A stretch of DNA of 32,932 nt from Oscillatoria sp. HE19RPO (GTDB lineage: Bacteria > Cyanobacteriota > Cyanobacteriia > Cyanobacteriales > Laspinemataceae), in the NCBI RefSeq assembly GCF_024220515.1, contig NZ_JAMXOT010000091.1, forward strand, positions 1 to 32,932, given 5' to 3'. A program made the position numbers and the translations under genes. The notes beneath the pieces were generated by a model, which was not told the DNA's origin, did no database searches, and was given only the letters and a program-made list of their open reading frames with translations. Below are positions 1 to 8,266 of the stretch, in pieces. How positions within the stretch are numbered: the first letter of the stretch is position 1; each line of letters opens with the position of its first letter.

Positions 1-138
1 GGCTCAATGCCTTCGGGCAGAGAGAATAGCGGCAATTGGCACCGCCTTGATTGCCGAAAGGCTACGGCTGAGTAGGGTTTAGCAGTCTTACGACTGCCTT
101 CTAAAGAATCCCCGTGTCTTTAGACCGGGGAGTGTCAA
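1..138 (+). mobile_element. Right end of an IS200/IS605-type element
   Basis: The reading frame beginning at base 3 ends in LNAFGQRE and a stop at 27-29, which resembles the C-terminus of a TnpB-type protein; this is a weak match. Downstream lies a subterminal hairpin at 110-130. The arms CCCCG and GTCT pair with AGAC and CGGGG, with a single unpaired T at 115 and a tiny loop. It is followed closely by TCAA at 135-138. A bulged-T hairpin near a TCAA cleavage tetranucleotide is the known right-end architecture of IS200/IS605 elements, which carry no inverted repeats and make no target duplication. The rest of the element lies upstream of the window. The end fuses directly to a truncated DUF4336 gene. 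Confidence 0.6.
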
Positions 139-302
139 AACTCCCCATTCCGCAGACGCACCAGAGTCATGCGAGTGGGGAAAGGAATAGACGTGCCATA
201 CATCGCCATCTTAACAATGGGTCCATCGGCAATCCAGATATTCTCATCCACAGCTTTCAGGGTGCCAATCGGTTCATAGAGCGCAAAATCAGGTTGAGTC
301 AT
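135..302 (-). pseudogene. DUF4336 protein, 3'-truncated by IS insertion
   Basis: From Met at 302 the product reads [20 protein letters not shown], then a segment ending [17 protein letters not shown]. This matches the N-terminal signature of cyanobacterial DUF4336 proteins (metallo-beta-lactamase-like fold, function unknown), which normally run to more than 200 residues. Only about 55 residues remain. The last Phe codon and the TGA stop are supplied by the end of the IS200/IS605 element at 135-138, so the gene was cut by that insertion. The longer frame from 422 adds 40 residues that overlap the upstream gene and do not look native, so I prefer 302. The fragment is unlikely to be functional. 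Whether the remainder lies beyond the element cannot be seen here. Confidence 0.7.
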
Positions 303-396
303 CGCACTTGTCCTTCGGTAAGGGTTGGAAAGCGGATAGAACGGTTCTTGCAACCGTTTTTCAACACAATTGAGGAGGGGGAGCAAAATGTCAGAT

Positions 397-1422
397 TTAT
401 CGGAGTTGAATTTCGGCCCCAATCACCCGAGAGTCATCTAACTGGTTACCAACGACCCTTAAAGTTGGCGATTGGGCGGTGTTATGAATGTCATAGCGCT
501 GATTGTTTTTAAAGGTGTTTTTTCCGGAAACGGTTTCTGTTCCTAAATCGGGCTGAGATTCCCCGATCGCCACTAATCCATCCCGGCTATTGTTGGCAAT
601 CACATTCTCTCGCAAAATCGGACGGGATGAATGAGAAATCACCAACCCATCAATATTATCACGAATCTGATTATTTACTACTAAGGGGGTAGAATTTCCC
701 CCAATCGCCAAACCAAATCCGGTATTTTCGATTAAGTTATCTCGAATTTCTCCTGCTGCTTCATGGGTGAGTGAAATTCCATTACCGCTATTTTCAAAGA
801 TGCGGTTATTCTCAATCGTCGGCGTTCCGGTTCCGGTGACAAATATTCCTTCGCGGCCACTTTTTGTAAGGGTACTATTGCGAATGTTCGGATTAGTAGA
901 TTCTACCCAAATTCCCGTTCCCGATTGATCCGGATTGATGACAGTGATGCCCGCGATTTCTGTGCGATCGCCGGGGAGAAGGGTAACTTTTTGTTTCCCC
1001 CAGGTGGGACTGAGGTAATCGCCGCCTCCGATAATCGCTACCCCTTCCCCCTGCTGTCTTTCGTTCCCTCGCAGGGTCACCCCTGGTTTGATTTTCAAGG
1101 GGAAGGTTTCTCCAGTTTCTGCGCTATATTCTCCTGGCGCTAATTGGATCACTGTTCCCGGAGAGGATTGGGTTAAAGCGTAGGCGATCGTCCGAAAAGG
1201 TTGGGTTTCTATCTCTCCTGCGGAAGGGGTATCGGTTCCCTGGGTGGAGTCTACATAAAGAATTTGCTTAAATGCTGGAGTGCGTTTGGGAAACTGTGGA
1301 GATTGTCTGTCAACGGAGGGATTTTCTGTCACGGGTCCTTCGTTGGGATTGACAATGAAAATACAGCCACCTAGAGAGAATGCGAACAAGGCGAGGGTCA
1401 GAGGTTTGAGTCGATTCAACAT
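397..1422 (-). CDS. DUF1565 / right-handed beta-helix lipoprotein
   Basis: A 341-residue envelope protein of unknown activity. The first 20 residues form a lipoprotein signal: MLNRLKP, a hydrophobic core, then the lipobox LGGC with Cys20 as the lipidated residue. After a short linker (residues 21-50), residues 51-130 match the DUF1565 start (YVDSTQGTD, then PFRTIAYAL and [11 protein letters not shown]). From about 140 onward there are repeating turns of the type [13 protein letters not shown] and [15 protein letters not shown], typical of pectate-lyase-like parallel beta-helices. Such proteins usually sit on the outside of the cytoplasmic or outer membrane and may bind or cleave polysaccharide. 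No catalytic residues can be assigned. Its stop lies 94 bases upstream of the DUF4336 start on the same strand, so the two may once have been co-transcribed. Confidence 0.8.
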   Translation of the reverse strand: MLNRLKPLTLALFAFSLGGCIFIVNPNEGPVTENPSVDRQSPQFPKRTPAFKQILYVDSTQGTDTPSAGEIETQPFRTIAYALTQSSPGTVIQLAPGEYSAETGETFPLKIKPGVTLRGNERQQGEGVAIIGGGDYLSPTWGKQKVTLLPGDRTEIAGITVINPDQSGTGIWVESTNPNIRNSTLTKSGREGIFVTGTGTPTIENNRIFENSGNGISLTHEAAGEIRDNLIENTGFGLAIGGNSTPLVVNNQIRDNIDGLVISHSSRPILRENVIANNSRDGLVAIGESQPDLGTETVSGKNTFKNNQRYDIHNTAQSPTLRVVGNQLDDSRVIGAEIQLR

Positions 1423-1822
1423 TTTTCTTTACTTTTCCTTAAACGATTAATCAAAGGGTTTGATTTACCCCATAAGTGGGGGTTATAGTCTCGACTATTT
1501 TAGGAGATGAAAGTTGCTTTCAGTGGCACTTGAGGGAAGGTTAGGGCGTCTGGAAAATCGGAAGGGCAAGACGAGGGAGCCGGAGGTGAATCCCTAATGG
1601 CACAATCCTAGCATCAAAAAAGCACCTCAGATTTTATAGTGATGGCGATCGCCACAGACTGTGTTGTAAATCACAGCAATTTCTGACGGCGATCGCATGG
1701 GTTTAGAGATATCGATCGGGATCTGTTGTGTCTTCGATCGCAAGTTGAATTAGATCTCGATCGCCCCCCATTCTTTAAAAAAGCTTCATAATAAAAGTAG
1801 AGAATTTAAGGAATAAAATGCT
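1423..1822. other. Intergenic region, HIP1-rich
   Basis: These 400 bases separate the divergent lipoprotein and small-protein genes and should hold promoters for both. Several GCGATCGC or GATCG-containing sites cluster at 1640-1765. No coding frame, RNA gene or strong hairpin was recognised, and no sigma70 box was clear enough to place. Confidence 0.6.
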
Positions 1823-2050
1823 ATGAATCCCTCTATTAAACTTCTGCCCCATGCGATTTCAGAACTGATGGCCCAGGTGAGCGCCACCCGGAAAATTACC
1901 CTAGCCGATCGCTATGGATTGATGGCGGCTATTTTAGAAGACTCTCTGGATGAAGAAGATAGATTTTCAATTGATAGACTCCTGCGAGCTTTACGGCGAG
2001 GGCGACTCCAAATCGTTGATGAAATTTCTTCTTTGCTCTGTAGTGGGTGA
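1823..2050 (+). CDS. Small conserved cyanobacterial protein
   Basis: A 75-residue soluble, highly charged, probably all-helical protein with segments such as LPHAISELMAQVSAT, LADRYGLMAAIL and FSIDRLLRALRRGRLQ. I recognise the overall pattern as a small protein common in cyanobacteria, often annotated as hypothetical, but cannot name a function. An AAGGA element at 1808-1812 sits at a suitable distance from the ATG. It has no transmembrane segment or metal motif. Its size and helical character resemble the antitoxin halves of some modules, but no toxin partner is adjacent, so that reading is only a possibility. Confidence 0.6.
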   Translation: MNPSIKLLPHAISELMAQVSATRKITLADRYGLMAAILEDSLDEEDRFSIDRLLRALRRGRLQIVDEISSLLCSG

Positions 2051-2143
2051 GGGTAGGCGATCGCTATCCAGCATTCTTGCCCTTGAATAGAGCTTATGGC
2101 ATCTACCCTCTCAAGTTTTAGGCTAAAACCTGAACCCAAGCCT

Positions 2144-3160
2144 TTATTCCACTGCGGGTTCTAAGAGTTGAATGATCCCCAGGTTCGCATCAATTTCCAC
2201 CTCAACTCCCACCGGAACCGTAAATTTATCTCTAATATGACCGATCGCTGACCCATACCAGGCGGGAATTCCCAAGGGGCGGATCCAATCGGATAACACT
2301 TGGGGTAAGGTCAACGAAGGTTCATCGCCTTCCCCCGCTTCACAGCGAGTACATTCGGCAAAAATAAATCCGGAAATTTTATCGAGAATTCCGGCTAATT
2401 TTAACTGGGTTAACATTCGGTCTACCCGATAAATATCTTCCCCTATTTCTTCGACAAATAAAATTTTATTTTCCCAATCAGGCAAATAAGCCGACCCGAC
2501 CATTGCGCTTAAAACGGATAGATTTCCTCCCACTAATTGACCTCGGGCTTTACCTCCGGTGAGAGTTTGAGGGCGGGTCACGGGAGGATTTTGCATCCGC
2601 ACAGGTTCGGCATCCAGTAACAGACGTTGAACGTAATTGACCGAAAATGGATTCCAAACTGAGGTGGCAACGGGACCATGAAAGGTAATAATGCCACTGC
2701 GGGCATAAATGGCGAGTAATAATGAGGTAATATCGCTATAACCCATAATAATTTTGGGATTTGAGCGGATGAGTTCATAGTTTAATAAGGGCAAAATGCG
2801 ATTACAACCCCAACCCCCGCGCATGGTTAACAATGCTTGAACTGAGCGATCGGCAAACATAGCATTCACATCCGCAGCGCGATCGGCATCTTGACCCGCG
2901 AGATAGCCATATTCATCGAGTAAATGGGTTCCTAACTTGACATTTAATCCCAAAGCGGCTAATTGTTTGCGAGCATAGTCAATATCTTCTTGTACAATCG
3001 GACTAGAAGGGTTAATCAAACCCACGGTATCCCCGACTTTTAGACGAGGGGGTTTCAGGATAGAGGGAGCGTTAGCTGTAGCAATTGTCGTGCCGGGGAT
3101 CACAGAGGCGATCGCGCTCAGTCCGCAGAGTGTGAGAAAATGACGGCGATTCCAGAACAC
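2144..3160 (-). CDS. Exported S66 family LD-carboxypeptidase
   Basis: A 338-residue serine peptidase of the S66 (LdcA/MccF) family, which cleaves the L,D-bond at the end of murein tetrapeptides during peptidoglycan recycling; a few relatives hydrolyse microcin-type nucleotide peptides. The start is GTG at 3160. Residues 1-30 are a signal with a twin-arginine-like NRRHFLTL motif and a hydrophobic stretch, so it is probably periplasmic, unlike cytoplasmic E. coli LdcA. Family landmarks: GGWGCNRIL (115-123), nucleophile Ser142 in GYSD, HGPVATS (161-167), the acid in VEEIGE (Glu237/238) and His308 in GHIRDK. All three catalytic positions are present and the length is normal. It is a single gene, divergent from the XRE regulator region. 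Confidence 0.88.
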   Translation of the reverse strand: MFWNRRHFLTLCGLSAIASVIPGTTIATANAPSILKPPRLKVGDTVGLINPSSPIVQEDIDYARKQLAALGLNVKLGTHLLDEYGYLAGQDADRAADVNAMFADRSVQALLTMRGGWGCNRILPLLNYELIRSNPKIIMGYSDITSLLLAIYARSGIITFHGPVATSVWNPFSVNYVQRLLLDAEPVRMQNPPVTRPQTLTGGKARGQLVGGNLSVLSAMVGSAYLPDWENKILFVEEIGEDIYRVDRMLTQLKLAGILDKISGFIFAECTRCEAGEGDEPSLTLPQVLSDWIRPLGIPAWYGSAIGHIRDKFTVPVGVEVEIDANLGIIQLLEPAVE

Positions 3161-3499
3161 TTTAAAATCCGCTCAGTTTTATAAAGGGAAAACAGATCAA
3201 AGAGATCTTGTTTATTATAAAGGATTGCGATCGCCTTCACGGAACAAGGGTCAAAGGACCCTTGTTCCGCATTGTGATTGGCGGTTTTTTCCTGTCGTGG
3301 GACTTCAAAAATTTCGATGACAAACCGCCTACTTTACCCCTTGGACCCCTATGAGATCGCGGCTAAACTCGGGTATTTCAGCACCCTCAGCAGCAGGGAA
3401 TGGTTGAAAATGGCAGTTGACTCTTGTCAATCATCCAGTTTCCGATTATCCTATTTTAGCCTTTAGCAATTTAAGGTAGAATAACAAGGAGGTCTCTGG
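3161..3499. repeat. Intergenic region with a perfect 13-bp hairpin
   Basis: The sequence at 3240-3269 forms a perfect 13-bp stem (arms CGGAACAAGGGTC and its complement) closed by a 4-base loop. It has no T-run, so it looks like a dispersed hairpin repeat rather than a simple terminator. The rest of the 339 bases carries the divergent 5' regions of the S66 peptidase and the XRE gene. The small open frame at 3278-3466 has no recognisable similarity. Confidence 0.55.
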
Positions 3500-3772
3500 G
3501 TGAATAAGTCAGTTTTTACAGAAAAATATACGCGGTTTCGGCGACTGCTAATCGAGATTCGGCAATCGAGTAAGTTAACCCAGGTGCAAGTGGCTCAAAG
3601 ACTGCATAAACCCCAGTCTTTCGTCTCGAAGTACGAACGAGGGGAACGCCGTTTAGATGTGGTGGAGTTTCTGGAAGTGGCTAAAGCACTGGAGGTGAAT
3701 CCCTCAGAGTTGCTGACTCAACTTGATCGCCCAACTGTAGAGCAAGGTTCCACAAACCTTGGTGAATTTTGA
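3500..3772 (+). CDS. XRE-family HTH regulator
   Basis: A 90-residue DNA-binding protein made almost only of a Cro/C1-type helix-turn-helix. Residues 13-70 cover it, with LTQVQVAQRLHKPQSFVSKY as the helix 2-3 region, then ERGERRLDVVEFLEVAKALE and NPSELL as the closing helices. The start is GTG at 3500, chosen because a strong AAGGAGG lies at 3486-3492. Proteins of this size act as simple repressors, antitoxins, or R-M control (C) proteins. It lies some 1.1 kb from the R-M pair on the opposite strand, so a control role is possible but unsupported. No target gene is evident; the next gene encodes an unrelated membrane protein. Confidence 0.85.
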   Translation: MNKSVFTEKYTRFRRLLIEIRQSSKLTQVQVAQRLHKPQSFVSKYERGERRLDVVEFLEVAKALEVNPSELLTQLDRPTVEQGSTNLGEF

Positions 3773-4010
3773 ACGCGGCGATCGCTCAATCGCCTGAGCT
3801 TCAATGAGTCACTTGTTCCATCTTTAGTCAAGTCTTCAGGGATTTGAACATCCGGAACTTTTTCAGCCAAGCAATTCGGGAATGAGGCGGGGTGAAGCAC
3901 AGAGGCAACCCCAATTCCACCGGATTCTATAGAACAGAACTGAAAGGCGATCGCTCGCGCTTAACCTCTGCACAATCCTCACTCATTCTGTAAAAGACAG
4001 AGGCGATTTT

Positions 4011-4859
4011 ATGTTAAACCTGATTCAAAAAGTGTTTTTTACTTCTGGATTAAACAAATCTTACCTTCTTTTATTTTTAATGCTATTTTTGAGTATATTT
4101 TCTTCCTACTCTTGTATTAATGGATTTTGGATAGATCGGGAAATCTGTGGGGTTTGGTTAGAGGAGCTATCCATTAACTTAATTGCAGAAGTTACGGGAA
4201 TATTACTGGTTTTATTTTCGGTTAACAAAACGGTTCGAGAAAATCGTGAAAAAGAAAAAAATAAATTTAAAGAAATCGCGTTTAGGGGACTAAAATTGAC
4301 GATTACAAAACAAATTTATTTATTTTTTGAAATCCTCAAGGCTTCAACTTCCCAAAAGCCCGACAAAACATATCAAAAACTAGAGGATTTATTTGATGAT
4401 ACTTATTTTCGGGAAGTTCAGAACTTAGACTTGTTAACAATGGCTCCCGTTTTAACCCCAGCAGGGGAACCAATGGACTGGTTAGATTACCTCGTTTATG
4501 AAAGCCTTAACCTACGCACAGCCTTGGGTCGAGTGGTCGATCGCTATGCCTTTTACTTGGAATCCGAGGTGGTGGATTTAATGGAAGAAATGACCGATGC
4601 CAGCTTTATTCGCTTCCTTACCTCCCTTTGGGAAGCCAAGCGCTTAAACGGATTAACCTCCAAGGGAGATTTACTGTTTGCCTGTGAGGAGATGTTCCGT
4701 GAGTATGCCGATTCCTTGGTCAAGTTAGTTAAATTTTACAATGCAAACGTCACCAGCGATCGGCAAATCATCATCGATGAGCAGCAATGGCAGGAATGGT
4801 GGAACCATAAAGGTAGACCGCAGTTAGGAGACAGCCGCATCAAAATCGAAATTCAGTAA
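4011..4859 (+). CDS. Two-TM membrane protein of unknown function
   Basis: A 282-residue protein that I do not recognise. Residues 18-37 (YLLLFLMLFLSIFSSYSC) and about 53-70 (SINLIAEVTGILLVLFSV) are two hydrophobic helices separated by a short Cys- and Trp-containing loop. The remaining ~210 residues are charged and look helical and cytoplasmic, beginning with a basic stretch (KTVRENREKEKNK). There is no enzymatic motif. It ends 28 bases from the stop of the convergently transcribed DNA methyltransferase gene. Its early codons are AT-richer than its 3' half. Membrane proteins of this layout sometimes accompany defence loci, but nothing here shows a link. Confidence 0.6.
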   Translation: MLNLIQKVFFTSGLNKSYLLLFLMLFLSIFSSYSCINGFWIDREICGVWLEELSINLIAEVTGILLVLFSVNKTVRENREKEKNKFKEIAFRGLKLTITKQIYLFFEILKASTSQKPDKTYQKLEDLFDDTYFREVQNLDLLTMAPVLTPAGEPMDWLDYLVYESLNLRTALGRVVDRYAFYLESEVVDLMEEMTDASFIRFLTSLWEAKRLNGLTSKGDLLFACEEMFREYADSLVKLVKFYNANVTSDRQIIIDEQQWQEWWNHKGRPQLGDSRIKIEIQ

Positions 4860-4887
4860 ACGGGTAAAAACGGGTTGATTTTCAGCG

Positions 4888-5766
4888 TTACAAAACCCAG
4901 TCTAAATTTCGACCAATTAACAGTTCGCTCATTTTAGCATGATGAGTATTTTTCATCGCTACCGTCCGGGTGGCAAAGCCAAATCTTTGAGCCAGTTCGC
5001 CCAGGGACTCAACATGATCATAAGTCATCAGGAAATCTCCAGCTAGACCACTGCACACCCGAAATAATTCTTCGTGGTTTAACTCGGAATGGGTATAGAG
5101 TCGCCTCCCAGCTTTTTTTCCCGCTGCAGTGTAAGGGGGGTCGATAAAAAAGACCACATCCGGTCGATGGGCATTTTGTAATAAAACTTCCATCCCATCT
5201 CCCTGGATAAAAGTCAGGCGATCGCGAACTTTGACAATATCCAAAATTCTTTTTTTTAACGTTTCTGGATACCAGCGGGATTGAAGACCTTTCCCCTTTT
5301 CTCCCGCTTTAATTTTACCCGCACCTGCTGCTAAAATTCCCCCATGATTGACTCGATTTTTTAAAAGGGTCTGAAATGCTTTGTCTTTCCGAGACAAGGG
5401 AGACTGGTTAAGAATCCGGTTGACCGATTCTAAGGAAAATTCAAAGTCAACAATTTCCTCGGCTAAACCAACCCCATCCCCGTTGATAATCGTCTGCCAA
5501 ACTGCGGACACTTGGTCATCCAGTTCCACCATTGTCACCTGTTCAGTCAAATCTTCAAAAGCTAGGGTTAAACTCACAATTCCACCTCCGGCAAAAGGCT
5601 CGATTGATTCACTCGGTTTAAAGGGTTGACTGGCTAACCATTGCCGAATTCGAGGGACTAACCATGTTTTTCCCCCGGGATAGCGGAAAGGACTCCGCAG
5701 GGGGACTGATGACACATTGACAATGCGATCGCCTGGGATTGTTTCAAACAGAGAAAGTTGACGCAT
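4888..5766 (-). CDS. D12-class (Dam-like) adenine-N6 DNA methyltransferase
   Basis: A 292-residue DNA N6-adenine methyltransferase. PFRYPGGKTWL (26-36) and EPFAGGG (56-62) form the SAM site of the D12/alpha class. DPPY (209-212) in VVFFIDPPYTAAG is the catalytic motif that flips and methylates adenine. The family includes Dam, M.DpnII and many type II partners. Here it follows a NotI-family nuclease on the same strand, so it most likely protects host DNA from that enzyme. Without the MITE that separates them, the two genes would be about 39 bases apart, consistent with an original operon. Since this class methylates adenine, the recognition site should contain A. The gene is full length with all motifs intact. 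Confidence 0.9.
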   Translation of the reverse strand: MRQLSLFETIPGDRIVNVSSVPLRSPFRYPGGKTWLVPRIRQWLASQPFKPSESIEPFAGGGIVSLTLAFEDLTEQVTMVELDDQVSAVWQTIINGDGVGLAEEIVDFEFSLESVNRILNQSPLSRKDKAFQTLLKNRVNHGGILAAGAGKIKAGEKGKGLQSRWYPETLKKRILDIVKVRDRLTFIQGDGMEVLLQNAHRPDVVFFIDPPYTAAGKKAGRRLYTHSELNHEELFRVCSGLAGDFLMTYDHVESLGELAQRFGFATRTVAMKNTHHAKMSELLIGRNLDWVL

Positions 5767-5785
5767 CAGAACATTAAAATGATAG

Positions 5786-6012
5786 AAAAAACGGGGAGCA
5801 TCTCAATTTGTTCAAGAGACCTAACCGCCGGTGCCCCCTTCCCTGTCTAGGGAAGGGGGAGCCGGAAGGGGGAGTCTCAAAGCCCCTCCCGCAATAAAAA
5901 AATTTCCTTATTCTCCCTCTCCTCGTAGGAGAGGGCCGGGGGAGAGGTGGGGAGGGGTTTGGGGAGAGGTCAGACTGGTTTTTAGGCAAAATTGAGATGC
6001 TCCCAAAAAACG
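5786..6012. mobile_element. MITE with 8-bp target duplication inside the R-M operon
   Basis: The element occupies 5794-6004. Its ends are near-perfect inverted repeats, GGGAGCATCTCAATTTG at 5794-5810 and CAAAATTGAGATGCTCCC at 5987-6004. The interior has two short G+C-rich hairpin units, one around 5830-5870 and one around 5905-5960. The identical octamer AAAAAACG directly precedes (5786-5793) and follows (6005-6012) the element, a clean 8-bp target site duplication. No transposase is encoded; the open frame across it is an artefact. It must be mobilised in trans by an IS family that makes 8-bp duplications, and the family cannot be named from the ends alone. It separates the nuclease gene from its methyltransferase. 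Confidence 0.9.
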
Positions 6013-6024
6013 AGACAAGAGGAC

Positions 6025-6894
6025 TCACAGAAGGTCATTCACAGTCGGAGCATCCGGAGGATTTTCCAGCTTATTATCTAATTTTTCTTGTAAGGAATCT
6101 AAAAAGTCTTCGATAGGACCCACTTCCGGAGTTGCAATTTTATCGAGAGCCGGTTGAAATAAGGTGTAAATCGTCTGGACTCGCTTCAAATGATAGCGTT
6201 GGCTAACCAAATCCCTCTCTAAGTCATAAATTAACCACGCAATTTCAGCTTCTTGTTCGCAGACTTCAGGCAGGGTGGGAAGAATATTATAGAACCCTTT
6301 ATGTAGGGCAACAGCTTGTTTTTTCCTCCAATTTTTTAAAATCCCTCCTTTATAAAGGAGTTGAGGAACTAACCGCTTTCGGGAAGATGATAAATAGTCG
6401 GGGCGAGGATAGTTTTTCTCTCTACTCCAGTCCATGTTATATCGATTGGTTGGATCCTCCATATAATATTCAAAAGACCGGCGAATGTTGCCGGAAATAT
6501 AGACAGACTGGACTTCTAATGCACCAAAATCAATGACTCGACCTTGACTATCGTAGGCGACTAATACTAAGTCAATATTACCAGCCGATTGTCCATTTTT
6601 ATCGTTGAGGCGAGTTTCAGCCAGAGAGGTCCAAGCTGTGTTGTCCGAAAAAAAGAATGCGGCTGCATCCTCTGCAATCAACCAATCCTCCCGAAAGCGA
6701 ACGGGACAAGTAATTGCCAGGTCCTTCCCGGCGTAAATACTACAAACCCCTAACGGATCATTGGCTTTATCCTTCGTACAAGAGGGAACTTTGTTATTGT
6801 AGGGGCAAAGCCGATGTTTCCGATAGCGTTCCGCTTCAGGGGATAAGTTGTCTATGGGAAATCCAAAAACTTCTGCCAGGGGATGTTTTGACAT
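6025..6894 (-). CDS. NotI-family type II restriction endonuclease
   Basis: A 289-residue restriction nuclease. The N-terminus (HPLAEVFGFP, then RLCPYNNKVPSCTKDKANDP and GVCS) is the signature of the NotI family. Cys30, Cys39, Cys51 and Cys63 match the four-cysteine iron-binding fold known from the NotI structure. The nuclease core is a PD-(D/E)xK variant: Asp108 in GNIDLV and Glu127-x-Gln129 in GALEVQS. The Glu-x-Gln form is also, as I recall, that of NotI. It is shorter than NotI (about 380 residues), lacking mainly C-terminal sequence. It is upstream of and co-directional with the adenine methyltransferase. Its recognition site is unknown; it probably differs from GCGGCCGC because the partner methylates adenine. 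Confidence 0.88.
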   Translation of the reverse strand: MSKHPLAEVFGFPIDNLSPEAERYRKHRLCPYNNKVPSCTKDKANDPLGVCSIYAGKDLAITCPVRFREDWLIAEDAAAFFFSDNTAWTSLAETRLNDKNGQSAGNIDLVLVAYDSQGRVIDFGALEVQSVYISGNIRRSFEYYMEDPTNRYNMDWSREKNYPRPDYLSSSRKRLVPQLLYKGGILKNWRKKQAVALHKGFYNILPTLPEVCEQEAEIAWLIYDLERDLVSQRYHLKRVQTIYTLFQPALDKIATPEVGPIEDFLDSLQEKLDNKLENPPDAPTVNDLL

Positions 6895-7696
6895 AGAGTG
6901 ATATTTGCTTGAATTTAGATTAAATTAGCCAGGGAAATGATGGGCTTACTCGTCTTTGGCAAACTAGATAAGCTCAGGATAAAGTTTGATTTTACTGATT
7001 TTAATGGCTTTTAAAGTCAATGTTTTACCTAAAAATCTGGAGAGGACTGTCGCCTCAATGTGGTCCGTATTGTAACCATCATAACAAAGATGGGTTTGCC
7101 AGAGCCGATCGCCGGAGTGAATGGAATGTCAGGAGGCGATCGCCTATCAAATCCCGCATCTACAAAACCTGGGGGGTATCAGTTTTAACCGTGGGATCGG
7201 AAAAAAGAGCAGGACTTACGCAGATTTTGATAACCCCACCTAAATGTAGAGGAGTGTAGAGGAATGTAGAGGCGATTCGCGAATCGCCTCTACATTTAGG
7301 GTTTGATTTTAAAGAGTGCGTAAGTCTTGACGGGGTGAGGAGGTTTGCTCAATTCTCCTGGAGGCGTGGATCTGAGCAGATGTTGTCAGGGAACAGTCCT
7401 CTTGATTTAATCCGGTATTGATGCTCTTGGTGGCAAATGTAGGACCCCCAGGGTTCTACTCATGGGCAACCGATTAGGGCCAAATATCCCATTTTTGCTC
7501 CTAATCAGGGTAGGGTGAACCGGCGCTGGAGAGGCGATCGCACCGAATGCAGTCCAATTCATCCCGTTGACTCCAGTCACTGTCTGACTTAACCGTTAAA
7601 ATTGGCGGCGAGTTTTTCATCGGGTTAAAATTGATACAACTTCACTTTTTTTCTGCAACTATAACTAATAGATGTCGTAGCGTTCAGGTTAGTGAT
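6895..7696. other. Intergenic region holding one MITE copy
   Basis: About 800 bases between the nuclease promoter side and the IS630 fragment. It contains the family-A MITE at 7213-7326 (listed separately) and scattered GCGATCGC sites. The open frame at 7020-7259 has no recognisable homologue and runs into the MITE. No RNA gene or further repeat was recognised. Confidence 0.5.
7213..7326. repeat. MITE family A, copy 1
   Basis: Terminal inverted repeats GACTTACGCA (7213-7222) and TGCGTAAGTC (7317-7326) are perfect over 10 bp. The centre (7265-7294) is a perfect 30-bp palindrome with TGTAGAGGCGATTCG arms. Just before it, the unit TGTAGAGGA is tandemly repeated, so the left palindrome arm appears three times at roughly 11-bp spacing from 7254. 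Related copies lie at 12997-13094 and 17328-17412, with a relic at 22269-22299. Confidence 0.85.
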
Positions 7697-8158
7697 ATGG
7701 CCGGGGTCCTCAAGCTCGATATCCGAGAAAGTATTGAAGAACTTAAAAGCCTTCTGGCTAAACAAACCACAGCGAGAGGTCGAGAAAGAGTTCAGGCTTT
7801 ATATTTATTAAAAATCGGCCAAATTAAAACCCTCAAAGAGCTTTCTATTTTATTAGGACGAGATACTGCAACGATTTATCGGTGGTTCCAAAAATACAAA
7901 AACCAGGGCTTACAAGGAATGCTGTCCATTAAAAAAGGCCAAGGCCGAAAACCAGCCATTCCTCCGAATACAATTGAACGATTAAGACAAAAACTCCAAG
8001 GACCTGAACGATTTAACAGTTATGGGGAAGTCAAGCGATGGTTGAAGGAAGAATGTGGGGTGGAAGCTTCTTATAAAGTGGTCCATGAAACCGTTCGTTA
8101 TAAACTAAAATTTAAACTCAAGCCCCATCGCAAAAAACGGGTCAAGGCGTCAAACTAA
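7697..8158 (+). pseudogene. IS630-family transposase, N-terminal HTH fragment
   Basis: From ATG at 7697 a 153-residue protein contains the two-part helix-turn-helix of IS630/Tc1-mariner transposases: LKTLKELSILLGRDTATIYR-type recognition helix, KYKNQGLQGMLSIKKGQGR linker, and the winged second HTH KRWLKEECGVEASYKVVHE. The protein ends at KPHRKKRVKASN, where the DDE catalytic domain should begin. No DDE domain is found in the following 110 bases before the next gene. Some IS630 elements have a split orfA/orfB with a frameshift, so this could be a surviving orfA, but without orfB it cannot transpose. An alternative start at 7631 adds 22 residues and is less likely. It may retain DNA binding. 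Confidence 0.7.
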
Positions 8159-8266
8159 ATCCCCGAATTCAAGCCACTCTTTGACCCGATTTTGAGCCGG
8201 GTGACGGGCAAGAGGAGGGTCCGGTTATCCCTTGCCAGTCAGGGGATTAACTGTCCCGTTAAGGTG

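Noticed and set aside
3278-3466. 62-codon open frame before the XRE gene
   Set aside because: No recognisable similarity and no convincing ribosome binding site; likely chance.
5774-6028. 84-codon open frame on the minus strand
   Set aside because: It runs entirely through the MITE and its hairpins; the Pro/Arg-rich peptide is a by-product of the repeat.
3500-6894. XRE protein as the controller (C protein) of the R-M system
   Set aside because: It lies 1.1 kb or more away on the other strand with an unrelated gene between, and no C-box repeat was seen upstream of the nuclease gene.
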